From NCBI GenBank assembly GCA_900550295.1, contig URRM01000025.1:1-19866 (forward strand): a stretch of 19,866 bases of DNA, in the 5' to 3' direction. The stretch is from an uncultured bacterium. GTDB lineage: Bacteria; Cyanobacteriota; Vampirovibrionia; Gastranaerophilales; Gastranaerophilaceae. Made by a program: the position numbers and the translations under genes. How positions within the stretch are numbered: the stretch's first letter is position 1; every line of letters begins with the position of its first letter. The notes below the pieces were generated by a model, which was given only the letters and a program-made list of their open reading frames with translations, made no database searches and was not told the DNA's origin. Of the stretch, positions 6,590 to 13,326 are shown one piece after another.

Positions 6590-7600
6590 ATGAGCAAACC
6601 CGTTTTAGAAATTAAAAATTTAAACGTTCAATATAAAACAAAGGGCACTGTTTTTAATCCCGAAAAGGTTGTTAATGCTGTTAATAACCTTAATTTAACG
6701 GTTAATAAAGGTGAAATTCTTGCTATTGCCGGTGAATCAGGTTGTGGAAAATCTACTCTTGCAAGTGCAGTAAGCAGATTGATTCCCGTAAAATCAGGTG
6801 AAATTTTATTCCATGGGGTTGATATTTTAAAATTAAAAGGACGAAAACTAAAAGTCTACCGTCAAGCGTTGCAAATGATTTTTCAAAATCCCTATTCCAG
6901 CTTGAATCCGAAACAAAAAGTTTTTGATATTTTAAAAGAACCGTTAGATGTAAACAGTGAATTATGCACTTATTCAGAAGATTTTAGACCGCTTTATGAA
7001 TTTTCAAAAGATGAAATTAAAAACCTGATTTTGCAGGTTGCAGAGTCTGTAGGACTTGATGAAAATTCTTTAAACCTTTATCCTCACGAGTTTTCAGGTG
7101 GGCAACGACAAAGAATTGCTATTGCAAGAGCTTTGATGATGAAACCGGAATTTATTATTGCAGATGAACCTGTAAGCGCCTTAGATGTTAGTATTCAGGC
7201 TCAAATTATTAACCTGCTTTTGCACTTGAAGCAAGAGTTTGATTTGACTGTAATCTTTATTTCACACGATATGAATGTAATTCGACAAATTGCGGATAGG
7301 GTTGCAATTATGTATCTGGGAAGAATTGTAGAAATCGGAACTAAGGAGCAAGTGTTCAAATTTCCTCAACATCCTTATACAAGAGCTCTTTTGAGTGCAG
7401 TACCAAGTTTTGACAAAAGAGAAAGTAAAATTATATTGAAAGGCGACTTGCCTTCTCCGACAGACTTGCCAAAAGGTTGTAAATTTCATACTCGATGCCA
7501 ATATTGTATGGATAAATGTAAAATAGAAGAACCTGAGTTGAAAACTTTTTATGACCAACACCAAGTCGCATGTTTTTTGAACGAAGATAAAAGTAATTAA
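6590..7600 (+). CDS. Oligopeptide/dipeptide ABC transporter ATP-binding protein (OppF/DppF type)
   Basis: 336 residues, full length for the family. It energises import of peptides (or nickel, sugars or other solutes in relatives) at the inner membrane. Seen: Walker A GESGCGKST (48-56), the Q-loop region FQNPYSSLNP, signature SGGQRQ (169-174), Walker B FIIADEP (D192, E193), H-loop FISHDM, and the C-terminal oligopeptide-transporter region GDLPSPTDLPKGCKFHTRC, with cysteines in GCKFHTRCQYCMDKC and VACF. No permease, binding protein or second ATPase lies beside it, so it is an orphan subunit in this window. It has a strong promoter directly against the ATG and no ribosome binding site. The exact substrate cannot be read from the sequence. 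Confidence 0.9.
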   Translation: MSKPVLEIKNLNVQYKTKGTVFNPEKVVNAVNNLNLTVNKGEILAIAGESGCGKSTLASAVSRLIPVKSGEILFHGVDILKLKGRKLKVYRQALQMIFQNPYSSLNPKQKVFDILKEPLDVNSELCTYSEDFRPLYEFSKDEIKNLILQVAESVGLDENSLNLYPHEFSGGQRQRIAIARALMMKPEFIIADEPVSALDVSIQAQIINLLLHLKQEFDLTVIFISHDMNVIRQIADRVAIMYLGRIVEIGTKEQVFKFPQHPYTRALLSAVPSFDKRESKIILKGDLPSPTDLPKGCKFHTRCQYCMDKCKIEEPELKTFYDQHQVACFLNEDKSN

Positions 7601-7630
7601 ATTTTAATATTGCAAACATTCTAACTTTTA

Positions 7631-7672
7631 TGTCATCCCGCACTTGATGCGGGATCTTACAACTCCTCCGAC
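7631..7672. repeat. Dispersed palindromic repeat, copy 2
   Basis: Same 42-bp unit as at 6386-6427. The stem is ATCCCGCA / TGCGGGAT with the same CTTGA loop. The two stem differences from copy 1 (T-A to C-G, G-C to A-T) are compensated on both arms. It sits 31 bp after the ABC ATPase stop; the copies flank that gene in the same orientation. Confidence 0.75.
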
Positions 7673-7756
7673 TTAACCAAACATGTAAACTTAAATTTCA
7701 AATGTCTAAAACCCAGCCATAATTGCGATATGATATGTGGGATACTGCGACTGCGT

Positions 7757-7785
7757 TTGACAATTTTTAACCTTCATTTTACTTA
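7757..7785 (+). promoter_or_regulatory. Possible promoter of the small 7.8-kb transcription unit
   Basis: A perfect TTGACA (7757-7762) with, after 17 nt, TACTTA (7780-7785), a poor -10. If used, RNA would begin near 7792 and end at the 7929 terminator, ~140 nt. The -35 is convincing, the -10 is not. Confidence 0.3.
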
Positions 7786-7839
7786 CAGGAACTATATGTG
7801 GAAGGTAATTAGTAATAATATATAAGGAAGATTAAATAA

Positions 7840-7875
7840 ATGAATATTAATCCAACTGCAGGCAGATGGGCTTAA
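7840..7875 (+). CDS. Candidate 11-residue small ORF (MNINPTAGRWA)
   Basis: An ATG at 7840 is preceded by AAGGAAG (7824-7830) with ~9-nt spacing and followed by 10 sense codons and TAA. A classic terminator begins ~20 bp later, and the stretch has its own possible promoter, so it looks like a free-standing short transcript. The 600-bp gap 7601-8201 otherwise holds only the palindromic repeat and a hairpin. The peptide has no anchor, signal or Cys. It could be a true small protein, a leader or small-RNA decoy ORF, or the 5' remnant of a lost gene. A second 7-codon ORF (7875-7898) overlaps its stop as TAATG and is probably chance. Confidence 0.35.
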   Translation: MNINPTAGRWA

Positions 7876-7895
7876 TGAAAATATTAAAAATAAAA

Positions 7896-7929
7896 TAAAA
7901 ATGACTTGAATTTTTTAAGTCATTTTTTA
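7896..7929 (+). terminator. Rho-independent terminator of the small transcription unit
   Basis: ATGACTT (7901-7907) pairs with AAGTCAT (7917-7923), extended by flanking A/T pairs, with a 9-nt loop and a T-run TTTTTT at 7923-7928. The A-rich left flank also allows function on the minus strand. No annotated gene other than the 11-codon ORF ends here. Confidence 0.7.
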
Positions 7930-7985
7930 TTGGTTTTTAAAATTTATTATACAAAAATCCTAATTTTCTTTTGTCCGTAAAAAAG

Positions 7986-8005
7986 CGTACGTAAGAATAC
8001 GTACG
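7986..8005. repeat. CGTACGTA hairpin / operator-like palindrome
   Basis: CGTACGTA (7986-7993) and TACGTACG (7998-8005) form a perfect 8-bp stem with loop AGAA. Each arm is itself nearly palindromic (ACGT repeats). No T-run follows. It lies ~200 bp upstream of yajQ in an AT-rich spacer, so it stands out as a possible protein binding site. Confidence 0.5.
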
Positions 8006-8153
8006 TAGATTACCTACAAGCACTATTGAAACCCTTATTAATTGTAATTCACCGACTTTTAAAACGGTTTTTGACTGTTATATCCTTGCTTTTAGCGATA
8101 AAATGGATACAAAAATATTTTAAACATTGTTTTATAGAGTTTTTGCCAAAAAT

Positions 8154-8181
8154 TTGGAGAATACAATTTTCATGTTACAAT
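8154..8181 (+). promoter_or_regulatory. Candidate promoter for the yajQ-nanE operon
   Basis: TTGGAG (8154-8159), a 16-nt spacer, TACAAT (8176-8181), then TTAAAGAAAAAGGAG leading into yajQ. The same layout (TATAATTAAAGAAAAAAGGAAG) precedes the M16 peptidase gene. Confidence 0.4.
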
Positions 8182-8201
8182 TAAAGAAAAAGGAGTTAAA
8201 A

Positions 8202-8702
8202 ATGGCAAAAGATTCAAGTTTCGACATCGTTTCAGAGTTTGACAAACAAGAATTGGTTAACGCTGTTGACCAAGTAAAACGTGATATTACCTCTCGTTTC
8301 GATTTAAAGAATTCAAAATCAGACGTGGTTCTAGACGGCGAAAAGTCAATCACAATCACTACTGAAGACGATATGAAGTTAAGAAATATATATGATATTT
8401 TACAATCTAAATTGGTTAAAAGAGGCTTAAGCATTAAGATTTTAGACCCTCAAAAGATTGAAGATGCCTTGGGTGGTGCTGTTCGCCAAGTTTATCTTTT
8501 AAGAAAAGGACTAACTCAAGAGTTGGCAAAGAAAATTGTAGGTGACATCAAAGATTCTAAAATTAAGGTACAGGCTTCAATTCAAGGCGATCAAGTTAGA
8601 GTTTCAGGTAAAAGCAGAGATGATTTGCAAGAAGTAATTGCTATGTTACGCAAGAACGAAGACAAATATGACTATCCATTACAATTCCAAAACTACAGAT
8701 AG
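8202..8702 (+). CDS. yajQ: YajQ-family nucleotide-binding protein
   Basis: 166 residues, usual length ~163. Members bind nucleotides (tRNA/GTP in E. coli YajQ; cyclic di-GMP in Xanthomonas and Pseudomonas homologues). Seen: the N-terminal family signature SSFDIVSEFDKQELVNAVDQ, RDITSRFDLKNSKSDV, and the C-terminal KIKVQASIQGDQVRVSGKSRDDLQ and YPLQFQNYR ending. The frame is open upstream to 8127, but ATG 8202 follows AAGGAG with 7-nt spacing and matches the family N-terminus, so it is chosen. nanE begins 8 bp later, so the two are probably co-transcribed. Function in this organism is not determined. Confidence 0.93.
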   Translation: MAKDSSFDIVSEFDKQELVNAVDQVKRDITSRFDLKNSKSDVVLDGEKSITITTEDDMKLRNIYDILQSKLVKRGLSIKILDPQKIEDALGGAVRQVYLLRKGLTQELAKKIVGDIKDSKIKVQASIQGDQVRVSGKSRDDLQEVIAMLRKNEDKYDYPLQFQNYR

Positions 8703-8710
8703 AGGGCATT

Positions 8711-9397
8711 ATGGGCGTAATAGAAACATTAAAAAATAAAGTTGTAGTTTCATGTCAGGCAATGCCAAGTGAGCCTCTATACCGTGAAGAATGTATGATT
8801 GCAATGATGAAATCGGTTCTAAACGGCGGTGCTGGCGGTTTACGAGTTGCAGGAGCAAGAGATGTTATGAATGCAAAAAGAATAACAAATGTGCCTGTAA
8901 TTGGCTTGACTAAACCCGATGAGATACCTGCAAACTGGAAAGAAATTGTGTATATCACGCCGTCATTAAAACATGTCGGCTTCTTAATCAAGGCCGGTGC
9001 TGATATTATTGCTTTTGACGGCACAAGCAGAAAGCACGAAAACTGCACTTTAGATGAAATTATCAAGTTGATTAGTATAAACAAACGTATATCAATGGCG
9101 GATATATCAACTGTTGAAGAGGGTATTAATTGTGAAAAGCTTGGTGTTGATATGGTTTCAACCACTTTAGCCGGTTATACTCAATTCTCGCCATTAAAGG
9201 GTGACGGACCTGATTTTGAACTATTGGAAGAATTAGTAAAAAGCGTTAAAATACCGGTAGTTTTGGAAGGTAGAATTTGGGAACCTGAACAAATTGACAA
9301 AGCCTTTGAAATAGGTGCACATTGCGTGGTTATTGGCTCTGCGATAACTCGCCCACAATTGATTACAAAACGTTTTGTCCAAAGAAAGGAAAAATAA
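8711..9397 (+). CDS. nanE: N-acetylmannosamine-6-phosphate 2-epimerase
   Basis: 228 residues, the family length. Converts ManNAc-6-P to GlcNAc-6-P in sialic acid and ManNAc catabolism. TIM-barrel protein; seen: SCQAMPSEPLY at the first strand, NGGAGGLRVAG, VIGLTKPDE with the expected catalytic lysine, DIIAFDGTSRKH, ADISTVEEG, LAGYT, and PVVLEGRIWEPEQ with the catalytic glutamate, ending in GSAITRPQ. The ATG has a GAGGG site. Its TAA shares an A with the ATG of the ROK kinase (TAATG), so translation is coupled. nanA (lyase), nagA and nagB are not in the window. Confidence 0.95.
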   Translation: MGVIETLKNKVVVSCQAMPSEPLYREECMIAMMKSVLNGGAGGLRVAGARDVMNAKRITNVPVIGLTKPDEIPANWKEIVYITPSLKHVGFLIKAGADIIAFDGTSRKHENCTLDEIIKLISINKRISMADISTVEEGINCEKLGVDMVSTTLAGYTQFSPLKGDGPDFELLEELVKSVKIPVVLEGRIWEPEQIDKAFEIGAHCVVIGSAITRPQLITKRFVQRKEK

Positions 9398-10269
9398 TGA
9401 AAGCACTTGCATTTGACGTAGGCGGTACAAAAATATATTCAGCTGTAATTGACAATAAAGGAAACTTTGTTACAGAGGTGGAAAAGCACTCTACACCTAG
9501 AGATTTGGATAAAATTAGAGAAATATTTTTATCTGTAATTGCGAAACATGATTCTGAAATTGATGCAATTGCGTTTTCAACTGCAGGAGCTTGTAACAAC
9601 GCCCATACTGGCATTTTAGGTTCAACAGGCAATATGGTGAAAGGTTATAGCGACTTTGATTTTCAATCTTTGTCTTCAACTAAAAAAGTTTACGTTGAAA
9701 ACGATGCAAATTGTGCAGCTTGGGCAGAACATATAAATGGCGCATCAAAGGGTATGGCAAACTCAATAATGCTAACTCTTGGAACTGGTGTAGGTGGTGG
9801 AATTATCCTTAATGACAGATTATACAAGGGTAAATCAGGAGCTGCAGGTGAAATGCATTTTAAAATGCGAACTGACAAACATAGACCTTGCACATGTGGA
9901 AGTCACGACTGTTTTGAAGCTTACACTTCAGGCACAGGCTTGAAGGTAACAGCAGAAGAGATGCTAAACAATCCTAATGTAACGACTTATGACGTTATAG
10001 ACGGTGTAAATGCAGGTGACGAAAAGATGAAAGCCGTTTTTGATAAATGGCAAAATGATATTTTAGAGGGATGTATTGGTTTAGCAAACATATTTGATCC
10101 TGATTGTATCATATTTTCAGGTTCTATGGCTCAATTTATTGATGTTGATTACCTTGAAAAAGCTACAAATAACGAAATTATTACACAACCAACAAAAATT
10201 CTTAAAGCTACAACAGGCAATTATGCAGGCATGATAGGTGCTGCGCTTTTAGCTTTGGGAGGCAAATAG
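9397..10269 (+). CDS. ROK-family sugar kinase, probable N-acetylmannosamine kinase
   Basis: 290 residues. ROK kinases phosphorylate hexoses with ATP; coupling to nanE (overlapping TAATG) suggests ManNAc to ManNAc-6-P (NanK role), which is inference. Seen: ATP-binding DVGGTK (7-12), catalytic aspartate in ENDAN (D103), LGTGVGGG, and the zinc cluster C165, C167, C172 (CTCGSHDC). The usual GExGH segment is one residue short here (GEMH, E152/H154), which may alter the sugar-contacting loop. The frame is open back to 9322, but ATG 9397 with AAAGGA upstream is the clear start. Glucokinase is the main alternative. Confidence 0.87.
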   Translation: MKALAFDVGGTKIYSAVIDNKGNFVTEVEKHSTPRDLDKIREIFLSVIAKHDSEIDAIAFSTAGACNNAHTGILGSTGNMVKGYSDFDFQSLSSTKKVYVENDANCAAWAEHINGASKGMANSIMLTLGTGVGGGIILNDRLYKGKSGAAGEMHFKMRTDKHRPCTCGSHDCFEAYTSGTGLKVTAEEMLNNPNVTTYDVIDGVNAGDEKMKAVFDKWQNDILEGCIGLANIFDPDCIIFSGSMAQFIDVDYLEKATNNEIITQPTKILKATTGNYAGMIGAALLALGGK

Positions 10270-10270
10270 A

Positions 10271-10489
10271 TTGGGTAAGGCTAAAAAACGTAGTATTACA
10301 CTTGGTAAGCATCAACAAATACCTTTAATGACTCGTGATAGTGCCATAAAAGAAGTAGTAAGGCGTTTCAAACACAATGAAGATGTAATTGATTTGGTTA
10401 CATTGTTTGGGTTGTCTGCTGAAGAACTCCTTGAGGGCGGTGCTCTATACGAAGAAGTTAAGGCTATTGAGGGTATGTTAGATGCTTAA
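10271..10489 (+). CDS. Small basic protein of unknown function between the ROK kinase and UbiA genes
   Basis: 72 residues; family not recognised. Starts with a lysine/arginine-rich stretch (MGKAKKRSITLGKHQQ) followed by two or three amphipathic helices ending acidic (LLEGGALYEEVKAIEGMLD). No membrane segment or signal. The start is a TTG at 10271 with a strong GGGAGG site (10257-10262) 8 nt upstream, inside the end of the ROK gene; the next ATG (10328) lacks a site. Its stop overlaps the UbiA start by 8 bp. The size, charge and coupling on both sides argue for a real gene, perhaps a DNA/RNA-binding or adaptor protein, but nothing decides this. Confidence 0.7.
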   Translation: MGKAKKRSITLGKHQQIPLMTRDSAIKEVVRRFKHNEDVIDLVTLFGLSAEELLEGGALYEEVKAIEGMLDA

Positions 10490-11456
10490 GACAATTTGGT
10501 TTTGGTTAGAAAATTCAAGAGTTTTTACATTACCAATGTCAATTTTTTCTTGGCTGGTTGTTTTTATGTTTGGCTTAACAAGCAATGGTAATGTACTATA
10601 CGGGGTTTTAGCTCTAATCGGAATTTGCTGTTGTCAATTGGCAACGAACTTATTTGATGATTATTTAGATTATCAAAAGCTAATGAAAATGGGCACTTTA
10701 GAGCATCAAACAAAGTCAAAATGTGCATATATTACGAATGGTGAGGCAACTTTAAATGATGTTTTAAAAGTTGTAATTTTGTATTGTACTATCGCATGTG
10801 TGATTGGAGCTTTTTTGTTATGGAAAACAGGCTATCCGGTTGCAATTTTCGCTCTTTTAGGTTCAATATTTGTTTTAACTTATGCAAAGTGGTCTAGTGC
10901 CGGAATTGGTGAAATCGCTGTAGGTTTAGCCTTTGGTCCAATTCTATTTGGCGGTGTATATTGGGTTATGACTCAAACATACAGTATGGATGTCTTTTTA
11001 ATCGGTACAATTATTGTAATGTTTACCATTGGTCTTTTGTATACAAATTCGTTATTAGATTTTGACGGTGATAAAGTTTCTCATAAAAAAACTTTATGTA
11101 GTCGTTTTCAAGACAAGGACAAAGCGGTTTCCGGCTTGGGTATAATTTATGGCTGCGCATATGGTTTATTAGTTTATGCAGTTGCTTCAAAACATTTTGC
11201 ACCAATCTTTTTAATAGTATTTTTTACTGTTCCATTCGTTGTGGAATTAATGGTTTCACTGTTGTTGTTTAACGAAAATAAAGGCTATATTCCGAAAAAG
11301 AAACTCTGGCATTTTCCTTTTGAAGGCTTTGAAAAAATTAAACAACGAGATGAAAGTATTGCAAGTTTTAGATTTAGAATGTATCAAGCCAGAAATCTTA
11401 TGATTTACGCATCAGTGCTGGTTTGTGTCGCTAAAATTTTAAGTGTTTATTTTTAA
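10482..11456 (+). CDS. UbiA-superfamily prenyltransferase (MenA-like)
   Basis: 324 residues with about eight or nine transmembrane segments. The superfamily transfers a polyprenyl chain to an aromatic acceptor in the membrane (MenA: dihydroxynaphthoate to demethylmenaquinone). Both Asp-rich motifs are present: NLFDDYLD (N56, D59, D60, D63) and SLLDFDGDKVSHKKT (D193, D195, D197), the second like the D-x-x-GD-x-x-x-x-KKT motif of MenA. A charged insertion (~270-300, NENKGYIPKKKL...) precedes the last helix. It overlaps the 72-aa gene by 8 bp. No other menaquinone gene is here and the acceptor is not certain. Confidence 0.82.
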   Translation: MLKTIWFWLENSRVFTLPMSIFSWLVVFMFGLTSNGNVLYGVLALIGICCCQLATNLFDDYLDYQKLMKMGTLEHQTKSKCAYITNGEATLNDVLKVVILYCTIACVIGAFLLWKTGYPVAIFALLGSIFVLTYAKWSSAGIGEIAVGLAFGPILFGGVYWVMTQTYSMDVFLIGTIIVMFTIGLLYTNSLLDFDGDKVSHKKTLCSRFQDKDKAVSGLGIIYGCAYGLLVYAVASKHFAPIFLIVFFTVPFVVELMVSLLLFNENKGYIPKKKLWHFPFEGFEKIKQRDESIASFRFRMYQARNLMIYASVLVCVAKILSVYF

Positions 11457-11464
11457 TGTATAAT
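11437..11464 (+). promoter_or_regulatory. Candidate promoter for the M16 peptidase gene
   Basis: A perfect TATAAT (11459-11464) lies at the end of the UbiA gene, 21 nt before the peptidase ATG; a weak TTTTAA (11437-11442) is 16 nt upstream. The leader would be ~15 nt, holding only the ribosome binding site. Confidence 0.4.
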
Positions 11465-11485
11465 TAAAGAAAAAAGGAAGAATAA

Positions 11486-12823
11486 ATGGAAAATATTAAA
11501 AAAACTTTAGTAAAATATCCTTATTTAACACGTGATGTAGAGGTTTATGAAAGAGAAAACGGTCATAAAATCGTATTAGCTCACAAAGAGGGCGATATGG
11601 TTAATGTTAGTTCTTGGGTAAAAACAGGTTCTATCAATGAAAACGATCATAATAACGGTATCTCTCATTTCTTGGAACATTTAATGTTTAAAGGTACACA
11701 CAAGCATAAAGCCGGTTATTTTGATAGAACTTTAGAGGCTAAAGGCGCAATTGTAAATGCAGCAACTTGGAAAGATTATACTTTTTACTATGTGACATTA
11801 CCAAAAGGTGAAGGCAACAAAGACTTTTATGAAACAATTGAACTTCATGCTGATATGATGTTAGATCCGACATTGCCGGAAGATGAAATCGGACATGAAT
11901 TTGATATAAATGATGATAAATCAGTTAAGGATAAACGTGAAAGACACGTTGTTATTGAAGAAATACGTATGCGCAAGGATCAACCTTGGACAAAGGTTTA
12001 TAACAAAACAAATCATGATATGTATAAAAAACATCCTTATAAAAGAGATGTAATTGGTACTCCGGAAATTATTTCGCAAGTTCCTCAAGCAGAAATTATG
12101 GAATACTATAAAACTCATTACACTCCAAACAACGTAACAACAATTGTTGTAGGTGATTTTAATCATGAAGAAATTTTAGAAAAAGTTTGCAAAGAATTTG
12201 ATTGGAAAGGTAGAGCAAATTACCAAAATCCGGTGTACGAAATTGATGCGCCGACAGAACATACGATTTATAATGAAAATACAGCAAACGTAAATACAGG
12301 CTTTTTGATGGCAGGTTATTTAACTTGTCCTGCAAAAGATGTTAAAGATACAATTTTGATGGACTTGGTAAACATTATCTTAGGTGATGGATCAAGTTCA
12401 AGATTATATCAAAATTTGATTGAAAAAGCAGAAGAGCCTGTATTCAATATGGTGGAAACAGATTATTATCAATTTAGAGATGGCAATAACTTCTTTGTAG
12501 AAGCTAATTTCCGCCCTGAAAAGAAGGAAAAAGCTGTTGAAAAGATTAAAGAAGAAATCGAAAAGGTTAAATTAACAATTACAGAGGCTGAATTCAAAAA
12601 AGCAGTTAAAAAGACAAAATCTGAATTTGCATACAAAGCTGAAACAGTTTCTGAAATTGGCGATACAATCGGTCATTATATGACAGTTTGCAATGATTTA
12701 GCTTTGGTTTCAGACTATTTGGATATCTTGGAAAGTCTAACAGTAGAAGATGTTCAAGATGCTGCAAAACGTTATTTGAATATTAATAACGCAGTTATTT
12801 CAGTTTTAATGCCAGAAAAATAA
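11486..12823 (+). CDS. M16-family zinc metallopeptidase (processing-peptidase-like)
   Basis: 445 residues, the usual length for a single-unit M16B peptidase. The inverted zinc motif HFLEH is complete (H61, E64, H65), with the third ligand in VVIEEI (E158/E159) and the N-A-A-T-W-K-D-Y-T-F-Y-Y segment that shapes the active site. The second half (~230-445) is the inactive M16C domain with GYLTCPAKD and LGDGSSSRLYQNL. The spacing from H65 to the third ligand is ~93 residues against ~76 usually, because of a charged insertion (HEFDINDDKSVKDKRER, 137-153). ATG 11486 has GGAAG at 5-nt spacing. No signal peptide, so probably cytosolic. Such proteins cleave small peptides or leader sequences. It is the only copy here; many genomes have a paired partner. 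Confidence 0.92.
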   Translation: MENIKKTLVKYPYLTRDVEVYERENGHKIVLAHKEGDMVNVSSWVKTGSINENDHNNGISHFLEHLMFKGTHKHKAGYFDRTLEAKGAIVNAATWKDYTFYYVTLPKGEGNKDFYETIELHADMMLDPTLPEDEIGHEFDINDDKSVKDKRERHVVIEEIRMRKDQPWTKVYNKTNHDMYKKHPYKRDVIGTPEIISQVPQAEIMEYYKTHYTPNNVTTIVVGDFNHEEILEKVCKEFDWKGRANYQNPVYEIDAPTEHTIYNENTANVNTGFLMAGYLTCPAKDVKDTILMDLVNIILGDGSSSRLYQNLIEKAEEPVFNMVETDYYQFRDGNNFFVEANFRPEKKEKAVEKIKEEIEKVKLTITEAEFKKAVKKTKSEFAYKAETVSEIGDTIGHYMTVCNDLALVSDYLDILESLTVEDVQDAAKRYLNINNAVISVLMPEK

Positions 12824-12847
12824 GGCTTCTTAATTAAGTTTTGTAAG

Positions 12848-12884
12848 GGCGGATTTGCAATAAGCAAATCCGCCACTATTTTTT
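12848..12884 (+). terminator. Rho-independent terminator after the M16 gene
   Basis: A perfect 11-bp stem GGCGGATTTGC (12848-12858) / GCAAATCCGCC (12864-12874) with loop AATAA, then T6 at 12879-12884. It closes the plus-strand gene run. Confidence 0.92.
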
Positions 12885-12896
12885 GTAAAAATAACC

Positions 12897-12928
12897 AAAA
12901 AGAAAGAGCTTTTGTACGCAAAAGCTCT
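12897..12928 (-). terminator. Rho-independent terminator after the LuxR-type gene
   Basis: On the minus strand a perfect 10-bp stem AGAGCTTTTG / CAAAAGCTCT with a 4-nt loop (12905-12928) is followed by TTTCTTTTT. Together with the plus-strand terminator 20 bp away it separates two converging gene runs. The remaining 12929-13009 is AT-rich, with a weak CCTTTTT/AAAAAGG stem near 12976-12994 and no gene. Confidence 0.8.
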
Positions 12929-13009
12929 ATATAAGAATAGCTGGAAGTATGAAAAAGATTTAATTATATTTAACCCTTTTTCATTTAAAAAGGCAATTAG
13001 ACAGTTAGG

Positions 13010-13231
13010 CTATTGTTCAGGTTCAATAATATGTTCTTTGACAACTTTCACTGCTGCTTCAAGCCTTGTTGTAACAGATAATTTAGCAAGAATAGAGCTT
13101 ACATAAAATTTTACGGTATGAATACTTAAGCACATCTCGTCAGCAATTTGTGTATTATTTTTACCTGATACAAGCTCTTTTAAAATTTCTGTTTCTCTTT
13201 CCGTAAATTTGTAATCGTTATTTTCGTCCAT
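13010..13231 (-). CDS. Stand-alone LuxR/GerE-type helix-turn-helix regulator
   Basis: 73 residues consisting of little more than a LuxR C-terminal DNA-binding domain. Seen: FTERETEILKELVSGKNNTQIAD (the T-x-R-E-x-E-I-L start of the domain), the recognition segment LSIHTVKFYVSSILAKL, and VTTRLEAAVKVVKE closing the four-helix unit. No receiver or ligand-binding domain is attached, as in Bacillus GerE. The ATG at 13231 has an AGGAGA site. It is monocistronic, with its own terminator, downstream of the antiporter gene on the same strand. It would bind DNA as a dimer; targets are unknown. Confidence 0.87.
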   Translation of the reverse strand: MDENNDYKFTERETEILKELVSGKNNTQIADEMCLSIHTVKFYVSSILAKLSVTTRLEAAVKVVKEHIIEPEQ

Positions 13232-13326
13232 AAGTTCTCCTATATATATATCATATCAGAGGATTATGAAAAAAGTTCCATACATTTGCCCGTTATATAT
13301 AAAATATCAAAATTTTCAGGAAATTT

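Noticed and set aside
7875..7898. Second small ORF (MKILKIK) overlapping the 11-codon ORF stop
   Set aside because: Seven codons of AT-rich sequence running into the terminator; no evidence beyond the TAATG overlap.
8127..8201. Upstream extension of yajQ
   Set aside because: Family N-terminus and a strong AAGGAG site both point to 8202.
8755..9165. 136-aa minus-strand ORF within nanE
   Set aside because: Antisense shadow of a conserved enzyme; no ribosome binding site or promoter.
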